A stretch of 64,000 bases of DNA from Pelobacter propionicus DSM 2379 (lineage in GTDB: Bacteria > Desulfobacterota > Desulfuromonadia > Geobacterales > Pseudopelobacteraceae). Of the stretch, positions 18,900-25,528 are shown one piece after another. The notes under the pieces were generated by a model. That model was not told where the DNA came from and did no database searches. It saw only the letters and a program-made list of their open reading frames with translations. The translations under genes were made by a program, and so were the position numbers. Each line of letters opens with the position of its first letter. Positions within the stretch are counted from its first letter, which is position 1. The stretch spans positions 1,417,001-1,481,000 of the forward strand of contig NC_008609.1 of the NCBI RefSeq assembly GCF_000015045.1, in the 5' to 3' direction.

Positions 18900-19000
18900 G
18901 AATTTTTCCTCGCAGGCATTGAATGATGTGAACTCGTTGCTTTTAGTTCAGGCGGAAGGTGTCAGGAGAAAGGTGAATGCGTTGTTACCATCTTCAATTC

Positions 19001-19016
19001 TTCAATGCCTGACCCC
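19001..19016 (+). repeat. RAYT-type repeat TTCAATGCCTGACCCC, copy 1
   Basis: A 16-base unit found three times in 2.2 kb: here, inverted at 20023-20038 (where it contains the transposase stop codon) and at 21170-21185 (where it replaces the end of the truncated maturase). Shorter relatives (GGCATTGAA, TTCAATGCC) occur near 18914, 21018 and 21103. Confidence 0.7.
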
Positions 19017-19146
19017 ATAGTTCCATGCCTTGGGAGCACCAGGGCGAGTCACCGGGGCGCCTCTTGCTTATCGATTTAAAATCTGGGGTTTTTGTGATTT
19101 CCCGATCCCTTGCACGACTGCCCACCTGCCGATACAGGGGAAGGAA

Positions 19147-19653
19147 TCAGCCGGACATTTCTGGCTGCTGTGGCGACACCATACCCTTCAGCGAGAGTGT
19201 CAGGGTCATCGGTTGCGTGGGGGAGGCAATGAAGCCGTGGTGTTCATAGAACATCTTGGCTTCTTCGGATATGGCATGGACGAGCAAACCTCGAATTCCG
19301 AGAATTCCGCCCGCCTGCATCGTTCTGATAACGGCATCCTGGAGCAGCGCAACGCCGAGTCCCTTGCGGTGAAAATCACGATCAACGGCCAGGCGTCCAA
19401 GAATGGCCATGGGAACCGGATCGGGCATGTTGCGCCGAAGAGGCCCGGGTGTATCGCTTACCGCCAGCGCTCCGGATGCCAAACAGTAATAGCCGACAAC
19501 ACGTTGCCCTTCCGCTGCAACATAGGTACGGGAAGCTCCGCTTACCTGGTTGGAATATGCCCGGTGTCGCAGCCAGTCGTCCAGACTGGCAACGCCGCAG
19601 GAAAAGCTGCCGGTGTGGTGCTCTCTCGTCAGCAGTGCCGGAGCTGATATCAT
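19147..19653 (-). CDS. GNAT acetyltransferase toxin (TacT/AtaT-like)
   Basis: A 168-residue GNAT-fold protein. Family members paired with DUF1778 antitoxins acetylate the amino group of charged tRNAs and stop translation. Visible features: FSCGVASLDDWLRHRAYSNQ near the N-terminus, typical of this toxin group, the acetyl-CoA loop 'VDRDFHRKGLGVALLQDA' (RxxGxG/A type), and 'MFYEHHGF' near the C-terminus. The ATG at 19653 overlaps the antitoxin stop as TAATG and has GGGAG five bases upstream; a GTG at 19665 is less likely. The pair stands between the two maturase copies. Confidence 0.88.
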   Translation of the reverse strand: MISAPALLTREHHTGSFSCGVASLDDWLRHRAYSNQVSGASRTYVAAEGQRVVGYYCLASGALAVSDTPGPLRRNMPDPVPMAILGRLAVDRDFHRKGLGVALLQDAVIRTMQAGGILGIRGLLVHAISEEAKMFYEHHGFIASPTQPMTLTLSLKGMVSPQQPEMSG

Positions 19654-19940
19654 TACGGCTCCCACGGCCTGCTGGCCTGCATCAGGCGGTTAAACCCTTC
19701 GCCACTGGGGGGATGGTCGAGAGCTTGGAGAAAGTGCTCGTATGTTTCACGATCCACTCGCACCAGGGTCTGGTCAAGCACTGCATCCTCGGCCGCCCGC
19801 CGTGCCGCATCGATCATGAAATCCGAGCGTGTTTTCCCCTGTGTCTTCGCCGCCCTGTCAATCAAGGCTCGGATATCGCCCCGTACGCGCAGATTTACGG
19901 CACAGGTTCGGCTGTCAGTTTCTGGTGAGGTCGATGGCAT
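19653..19940 (-). CDS. DUF1778 antitoxin (TacA-like)
   Basis: A 95-residue antitoxin with an N-terminal ribbon-helix-helix DNA-binding part (VNLRVRGDIRALIDRAA, followed by KTQGKTRSDFMIDAARRAAE) and a C-terminal toxin-neutralising tail. The start at 19940 (MPSTSPETD) is chosen for its GAGAGGG site; the open frame extends to 19994 without support. Antitoxin first, toxin second with a one-base overlap is the standard order. A palindrome at 19987-20005 is a likely site for autorepression. Confidence 0.88.
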   Translation of the reverse strand: MPSTSPETDSRTCAVNLRVRGDIRALIDRAAKTQGKTRSDFMIDAARRAAEDAVLDQTLVRVDRETYEHFLQALDHPPSGEGFNRLMQASRPWEP

Positions 19941-19986
19941 GGTACCCTCTCTTTCTTTCGATACAGGTAATAGCACACCAATCGTT

Positions 19987-20005
19987 AGATACACAATGTA
20001 TATCT
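19987..20005 (-). promoter_or_regulatory. Palindromic operator candidate of the toxin-antitoxin operon
   Basis: AGATACACAATGTATATCT is an almost perfect palindrome 47 bases before the antitoxin start. On the minus strand it overlaps a possible -35 (TTGTGT), with CTATTA 17 bases on as a weak -10. Inference: binding site of the ribbon-helix-helix antitoxin. Confidence 0.45.
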
Positions 20006-20022
20006 GGTGTCAGTGCGTCAGT

Positions 20023-20038
20023 GGGGTCAGGCATTGAA
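20023..20038 (-). repeat. RAYT-type repeat TTCAATGCCTGACCCC, copy 2
   Basis: Inverted relative to the copies at 19001 and 21170. The TGA inside the unit is the stop codon of the Y1 transposase, so the repeat forms the element's left end. Confidence 0.7.
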
Positions 20039-20986
20039 GGTTTGAACCTGCCGCAGCTTCCGGCAGAGACGCGAGATCTTGTCGGCAATCTCCGGATCGT
20101 TTCTGCGCCGGTTTTCCATCCGCTTTGCCGCGCAGCTCAGCGTCGATGGCTCGCGACGCAGCCGGAGCGCCAATTCGGCAAGTGTTCCGCTGCCGAGTTC
20201 CAGTGTGGCCCAGGCGGCGAGGCTGCGAGCTTCGGATGCCGTGTGTTCCTGCCCCTGTGCGTACAGGCGCTTCTCATTGACGCCGCAGAGCCTCTTCACC
20301 GCCTCGATGATGGTGTCCATATCCGGTTTCCTCTCAAGGGGAGCGTCCTGTCGGATCAGGATCGTCTCCGTGAAGAAGGTGTCTCCCAACAGGCGGCTGT
20401 CGATGCTCTTCTCGCCGTGGAATTCCGGCCGTCTTCCCTCGTCTGCTCGCTCGGTGACAAAGCGTGAGAATAGGTCGCGCGCAGTGTCGGCCGAAGAAGA
20501 GAACAGCGAAAGCACCGGCTCGGGGTCGATCCAGGCGACGGTCTCTTTTCCCAGATACGCCCCGTGGCTGCTCCAGGGGTACGCCTCGGCACTGGCCGTC
20601 ATTCCCGCCCGGACCGGATTCAGGTGGATGTAAGCGGCCAACTCCAGCAGAAAGGCATCCGCGTCGACCAGGATGGCCTTGTACCTTCCCTGGAAGAGGT
20701 GCCCCGTTTGTCTATGGCGCCGGTTATGCCACTGGGTGTAGCGCTGGGAGATGCACTGCATGATCCGCGAAAGAGGGATGTCGGCGACCTGGATTGCCAG
20801 GTGGATGTGGTTGCTCATCAGGCAGAAGGCGAGTATCCGGTGTCGGTAGCGATCCTGTGAAGCCGCGATGATTTCGTACAGCCTGCGACGGTCCCGGTCG
20901 TCGGTAAAGATGTTTTGGCGCGCGTTGCCACGCATGATCACGTGATAGACAGCACCGGGTTCATGGATGCGCGTTTTCCTTCCCAT
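20027..20986 (-). CDS. REP-associated tyrosine (Y1/HUH) transposase, RAYT
   Basis: A 319-residue single-strand transposase of the IS200/IS605-related RAYT group. It opens with HEPGAVYHVIMRGNARQNIF, carries the HUH metal site in 'CLMSNHIHLAIQV', a candidate catalytic Tyr in 'SQRYTQWHNRRHR' and 'GHLFQGRYKA', then LAAYIHLNPVRAGM, all typical of the family. The C-terminal third has a DnaA-like helix-turn-helix (ARSLAAWATLELGSGTLAEL). The frame is intact, but no good ribosome-binding site precedes the ATG. Its last codons lie inside the repeat at 20023-20038; sister repeats flank the neighbouring rearrangement, so this protein is the likely agent of the local reshuffling. Confidence 0.9.
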   Translation of the reverse strand: MGRKTRIHEPGAVYHVIMRGNARQNIFTDDRDRRRLYEIIAASQDRYRHRILAFCLMSNHIHLAIQVADIPLSRIMQCISQRYTQWHNRRHRQTGHLFQGRYKAILVDADAFLLELAAYIHLNPVRAGMTASAEAYPWSSHGAYLGKETVAWIDPEPVLSLFSSSADTARDLFSRFVTERADEGRRPEFHGEKSIDSRLLGDTFFTETILIRQDAPLERKPDMDTIIEAVKRLCGVNEKRLYAQGQEHTASEARSLAAWATLELGSGTLAELALRLRREPSTLSCAAKRMENRRRNDPEIADKISRLCRKLRQVQTFNA

Positions 20987-21162
20987 GGTGCAATGGTAGC
21001 ATGCATCTTCAACGGTTCAATGCCGGGTATCAGGCGGGGATTTTGTGATGTCGGCGGAGGGTGAAGCTGCGCAGATTGAGATTATGGAGACTGTGGGGCA
21101 GGCATTGATGAATTGAATGTGCAGCCAAGTTTCGGGCTTCGTGCCAAAGAGCTGCTCGAAGT

Positions 21163-22059
21163 TCAATGGTTCAATGCCTGACCCCGCGGGGTGCCCCCCA
21201 GGTCGCCGGCCAGGCTTCCGTCGGCCCGGGGCACCACCGGCGAGAAGCCGACCGCCTTGAACCTGGCCGGGTCGATCCCCCGGGCGATCAACAGGTCCAG
21301 AAGCTCCGGGAAGCGGCGGTAGTTTTCGCGGGTGAAGTTGCCCCCCAGGTCGATGGGCAGGATGTCATGGATGGCGTGGATGTTCTCCATGATGGCGGCG
21401 AAGCTCCCCCTGCCGGAGACGAAGGGGCGCTGGCTGTCGTGGATGTCCGGCGGGCCGTCCAGGGTGAGGCGCACCGCAGCCAGCCCCAGGGGGAGCAGCT
21501 CCTCCACCACGGGCCGGGTGAGCAGGGTGCCGTTGCTGAAGATGTTGAACTGGAACGTCACGCCATGCTCAAGGGCGGCCCTTTGCAGGGCGGTGGCGAT
21601 GCGCTTCAGAAGCGTAAGCTGCAGCAGTGCCTCGCCACCGTAGAAATCCACGGTCAGATCCAGCCCCTGGGACATGCGCTCGCTCATGCGCCGGATCAGC
21701 AGGTCGGCAATGGCGTCGTCCATGGTCTGCTCCCCCCGGAAGGGGGCCTTGAAGCAGTAGGGGCAGGCCAGGTTGCACTCCATGGTCAGGGCCGCGACAA
21801 CGGACAGGTGGCGGCTCTCCCGGTTGATCCGGTCGAAGGTCTCCCGCATCTCCTCCTTCTCCGCCTCCCGGTCATGCACCAGCACCCCCAGGCGTTGCAG
21901 GGTCTCGCGCTCTTCCTCTTCCATCTCCCCGCCGTCCCGCATTCGCTGCCACAGTTCGTCGGACAGCTCCATCACGGCGCAGCGCCGGGTGGCCAGGAGG
22001 AGCAGACGCCCCGGCTTGTCCGGGCAGGGGAAGGTGGTGACGTAACATGATGGCTGCAT
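21163..22059 (-). pseudogene. Second radical SAM maturase copy, SPASM domain lost
   Basis: A 298-residue product whose first 290 residues match the intact copy at 17610-18899 with roughly twenty-odd substitutions (my alignment by eye). The CNLACPYC cluster motif and YGGEAL are kept. After 'AGDLG' the match ends and nine unrelated residues (TPRGQALNH), encoded by a RAYT-type repeat, lead to a stop; the roughly 130-residue SPASM region is missing. The start at 22059 has AAGGAG upstream. It retains the promoter side of the locus, including the candidate precursor peptide gene. It is probably inactive as a maturase, although a radical SAM core without SPASM cannot be excluded. Confidence 0.85.
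21170..21185 (+). repeat. RAYT-type repeat TTCAATGCCTGACCCC, copy 3
   Basis: Same 16 bases as at 19001-19016. It sits exactly where the second maturase copy loses its homology to the first. Confidence 0.7.
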
Positions 22060-22247
22060 GGTGGCTCCTTGCGGGGGCATATTTTGAAGATTTGAACCTG
22101 CTGCTGTTTGTTCAGGCGTAACGTGCCGGTCGAAAAGAGAGGGTGTTGGTTTCATCTTCACTGCCAGACCCCACGCTTACACAGGATGGTGCCGTAGTGA
22201 AGAACATCGGATGACCGTGTGTGGGAGAACCGCACAGGGTGATGAGG

Positions 22248-22268
22248 GAGGGCAGGGGGGCTGCCCTC
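22248..22268 (-). terminator. Hairpin between candidate precursor and maturase copy
   Basis: GAGGGCAG (22248-22255) and CTGCCCTC (22261-22268) form an 8-bp stem with a five-base loop, 35 bases after the small peptide gene on the minus strand. No T run follows, so it may be an attenuator that lets the peptide be made in excess over the maturase. Confidence 0.35.
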
Positions 22269-22302
22269 TTGAGAATGTGCATGATAAGGAATATTTCCTC
22301 GG

Positions 22303-22434
22303 TTACCGCTTGAGTCTTACGATTGCTGCTGTACAAGTGCATGCGAGTTCCGATTCCGGCTCATGCCCCTCTGTCAAGACATGCAGATCCTCTTTTCGAG
22401 CCTGCTCTTTTTGTCGTTCCTTGGACACGGGCAT
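22303..22434 (-). CDS. Candidate radical-SAM-modified precursor peptide, 43 aa
   Basis: A short gene read codon by codon: it begins MPVSKERQKEQARKEDLHVL, continues TEGHEPESELACTCTAAIVR and ends LKR. It is preceded by AAAGGGGGTG; a GTG two codons on is an alternative start. The first thirty residues are charged and helical, as in RiPP leaders, and the last thirteen are hydrophobic with a Cys-Thr-Cys pair, as in a core peptide. It lies upstream of the truncated maturase on the same strand and divergent from a TonB receptor. Function is inference from size, composition and position; I cannot confirm that it belongs to a named precursor family. Confidence 0.55.
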   Translation of the reverse strand: MPVSKERQKEQARKEDLHVLTEGHEPESELACTCTAAIVRLKR

Positions 22435-22523
22435 CACCCCCTTTCAATAAAATGTTTGTGTTCGTTCATACAGTCTGGACAAACGGCTTTTGAATCTGAT
22501 ATGGTGCTGATTCGAACTATGCC

Positions 22524-24404
22524 ATGAATTTCATTAAACCGCCACATATTTTGAATTCCACACTATTTTCCCTTCTTCTGCTGTTTGGGGTGGCGCTTCC
22601 CTGTGCTCGGGCTGAGAAGGCGGAGGATACCAGTGCGCTGTTCAGTGCTTGGCAGGAATCTTCATCCTCCAGCGCCACCCGCTCCCCCAAGCCGCTCTCC
22701 CTGACAGCCGAAAATACGACAATAATCACCCAAAAGGAGATCGAGTCCCTCAACGCCCATACCCTGGCCGACGTTCTGGCCACAATACCGGGCATCCAGA
22801 CTCAAAATTATGGCGCAGCTGGTGGCCTTACAAGCGCCAGCATCCAGAGTGCGAGAAATTATCACGCGTTGGTGATGGTCGATGGGATCCCTCTAAACAA
22901 CTTGAGTGAAAACTTCTCCGATGTGGCCATGGTCCCGGCGCGGATCATCGAGCGGATCGAGGTTGTCAAGGGGGCGGCTTCCTCGGCCTGGGGACAGGCG
23001 CTGGGCGGGGTGATCAACGTTATCACCAAAACGCCGGATCAGAGAAAGATTGGCGGTGTTGCAACCTCCTCCTATGGCGAGGGGGCGACGGCCGACAGCA
23101 GCATTGAACTGAGCGGAACAGTTGACCGCCTGGGCTACTATTTCTCCGGCGGGTATCTGGGATTCAAGAATATCCCTCAACATATCACCACCGATTCCAA
23201 TAACGTCTATGCCAAGCTGACCTACGATCTTTCGGACCAGGGACAGGTGTGGGGTACGTTCAGCCACAGTCATGGCAACCGCACCAATCTGTATATTCCC
23301 CGCTCCGACTGGGACCTGAGGGAAGAACAGAAAACCACCTATATCTACGCCTCCCTCGGCATGCGGCGCAAACTGAGCGACAGCCTGGAGCTGGAAATCA
23401 GCGGACGCCACGCCTACCGCAACTTTGATACCGTTGACACCAACATCAGCGACGGTTTGCCCTGGTCCTGGTCATCCCAGCCCCGCCTGTTGACCAAGGA
23501 AAGGGTCTACGGCGCCAGCGCCAAGCTTATCTGGAGAGAGAGTAACAACCTGCTGGTTGTGGGGGGAGATTTCGAGCATGTCAAGCTCTCCGCAAACGGG
23601 ACTTATGACTATCCGCTCACGCCCGTTTCCCGTTCGGAAGACCGCTGGGGTTTTTTCCTGAACGATACGTACACTATTGGCGACCTGGCAGTGACCGTCG
23701 GCGCCCGTTTCGACCGCCCCAAGACCACATCCGACCAGTTCAGCCCCTCCCTGGGCGTCACCTACAAACTGAGTGAAACCACCCTGCTGCGCGGCTACAC
23801 GGCGCGCGGCTACAGCCTCTGGGCGTTGACATTTGACGACACGCCGGCGGAAAAGGTCTGGACATCCCAAATTGGGATCGAAACTACTGCTGTCCCGTAT
23901 CTGTGGCAGAAATTGACTCTCTTCCGCAACCAGATGTGGAGTTTTACGACTTGGAATGATAGCGCCGGCATATACGAGTCGGACCGTCGTATGGCGTTGG
24001 GAGTGGAATATGAGATTCGCACCACGCCCGTTTTCAATACCTCCATTGGAGCCGGTTACACCTTTACGGATACGGAGTTGTCAAAAAACCATGACTACGA
24101 GTCAGGAGTTCCCCGTCATACCGTGCAGGTGTCGTTGCGCTACGATGACAAGACCTTTCGCGGTGTCCTGACCGGACGCCACATCTTCTGGAACACGCAA
24201 CCAAGTTCCGAACCGCTCTATAACGGTGACTATGGCGGTATGATCTGGGACCTGCACCTGGGCGCCACGTTGGTGAAGCGTGAGGAGCGGTCGCTGGAAG
24301 TGTTCTTCTCCGGTCGCAATCTCTTCGACGGATCACAAACACCAAGTAATTATTGCGTCTATCCCGGCCGCTGGTTCGAGGGTGGAGTGAGGGTACGGTT
24401 TTGA
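22524..24404 (+). CDS. TonB-dependent outer-membrane receptor (BtuB/CirA-like)
   Basis: A 626-residue receptor with a signal peptide (LLLLFGVALPCARA), a plug domain (TITQKEIESLN-like start, DVLATIPGIQTQNYG, VMVDGIPLNN, IERIEVVKGAASSAWG, GGVINVITK) and a 22-strand-type barrel ending in Phe (GGVRVRF), the sorting signal for outer-membrane proteins. No TonB box can be fixed with certainty. The substrate is unknown. The downstream gene starts at the stop codon of this one (TTGA) and encodes a periplasmic binding protein, followed by a sensor kinase, so the three may form an uptake or sensing unit. It is divergent from the candidate peptide gene. Confidence 0.9.
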   Translation: MNFIKPPHILNSTLFSLLLLFGVALPCARAEKAEDTSALFSAWQESSSSSATRSPKPLSLTAENTTIITQKEIESLNAHTLADVLATIPGIQTQNYGAAGGLTSASIQSARNYHALVMVDGIPLNNLSENFSDVAMVPARIIERIEVVKGAASSAWGQALGGVINVITKTPDQRKIGGVATSSYGEGATADSSIELSGTVDRLGYYFSGGYLGFKNIPQHITTDSNNVYAKLTYDLSDQGQVWGTFSHSHGNRTNLYIPRSDWDLREEQKTTYIYASLGMRRKLSDSLELEISGRHAYRNFDTVDTNISDGLPWSWSSQPRLLTKERVYGASAKLIWRESNNLLVVGGDFEHVKLSANGTYDYPLTPVSRSEDRWGFFLNDTYTIGDLAVTVGARFDRPKTTSDQFSPSLGVTYKLSETTLLRGYTARGYSLWALTFDDTPAEKVWTSQIGIETTAVPYLWQKLTLFRNQMWSFTTWNDSAGIYESDRRMALGVEYEIRTTPVFNTSIGAGYTFTDTELSKNHDYESGVPRHTVQVSLRYDDKTFRGVLTGRHIFWNTQPSSEPLYNGDYGGMIWDLHLGATLVKREERSLEVFFSGRNLFDGSQTPSNYCVYPGRWFEGGVRVRF

Positions 24405-25294
24405 GAATACTCATCGCTCTCATACTCGCCCTGGCGACCCTGCTCCCCTGCCTGGCCCAGGCCTACGACGTGCTGCTCTTGGTCAGCCGCCGCGACCAGG
24501 CCTCGGAAGAGGTGCTGAAAGGCTTCCGCGCTGGCTGCTCCTCCTCCCACCGCACCCTGGTGCTGTCCGATTACGCCGAGGTCGACCTGACCCGCATCCT
24601 GCGGGAGGAGAATCCCCGCCTGATCCTGACCCTGGGCGATGCTGCTCTGAAGGCGGCCCGCCGGGTGAGCCGCACGCCGGTGGTCTCGCTGATGGCCCTG
24701 GGTGTGCGTCAGCAGGCTGCCCTGCAGTCAAACCTGACCGGCATCGATATGTTCGCCTCGCCGGAGAGCTATATGGAACTGTTCAAGAAGCTGAAGGTGA
24801 GCCGCGTGGGGGTAGTGTACGATCAGGCCAGGAGTGGCTGGTACCTGCGCAAGGCCCGCCAGGCGGCGGAAAAGGCCGGTATCACCCTGGTGACCCGCGA
24901 GGTGGATTCGTCCCGCGATGCCCTGGAAAAACTCGCCTCCCTGTCCGGCAAGGTGGACGCCCTCTGGATGCTGCCGGACGTCACGGCGGTGACCCGCGAA
25001 ACCAGCGAGGCTTACTTCCGCTTCGGCCAGAGCCAGTCGGTGCCGGTGGTCTCCTTCTCCGCCAGTTACCTGGGGCTGGGCGCCGGCGCGGTGGTGGAGA
25101 TCGACCGCAAGGACCTGGGGCGCCAGGCCTGCGATATGGTTGATGATCTGCTGAAAAAGGGCAGGGGCTCCGACATGCCCCTGGCATTCCCCCGCAACAC
25201 CTCCACCAGAATGAACCCCGACGTGATCAGGCACCTGGGTTCCGGGATCGTGTCTGGCCACCAGATCAGCCTGGCTGCGCTGTTCGGGGAGTAG
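24401..25294 (+). CDS. ABC-type substrate-binding protein (PF04392-like)
   Basis: A 297-residue secreted protein: signal peptide (ILIALILALATLLPCLAQA) then a two-lobed binding fold with LILTLGDAALKAARRV, RVGVVYDQ, DALWMLPDVTAVT and VPVVSFSASYLGLGAGAVVE, typical of the ABC_sub_bind family. The TTG at 24401 overlaps the receptor stop (TTGA) and has GTGAGGG upstream, so the genes are coupled. No permease or ATPase gene is nearby; the protein probably hands a ligand to the sensor kinase encoded next, or serves a transporter elsewhere. Confidence 0.85.
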   Translation: MRILIALILALATLLPCLAQAYDVLLLVSRRDQASEEVLKGFRAGCSSSHRTLVLSDYAEVDLTRILREENPRLILTLGDAALKAARRVSRTPVVSLMALGVRQQAALQSNLTGIDMFASPESYMELFKKLKVSRVGVVYDQARSGWYLRKARQAAEKAGITLVTREVDSSRDALEKLASLSGKVDALWMLPDVTAVTRETSEAYFRFGQSQSVPVVSFSASYLGLGAGAVVEIDRKDLGRQACDMVDDLLKKGRGSDMPLAFPRNTSTRMNPDVIRHLGSGIVSGHQISLAALFGE

Positions 25295-25528
25295 GCGGCC
25301 GGGGCAGGCGGGCCTGTCATTCCGTGTCGCCCCGTCCCATGGCTTCTGCCCGCTGGTGTGCTGAACCGGGAGAAAAGTGCTTGAAATGACATCTCGTATG
25401 TTTTATGTATAAACCCTCCTTTTGTACTCCCAACCACCAGGGCCTGCGTGTCGTGTGAGGAGCGCGTCTTTCCTCTGTTTCGTTCTGCCGGATGAGAAAC
25501 GACGGTAAATATCCAATAGGGAACCGAC

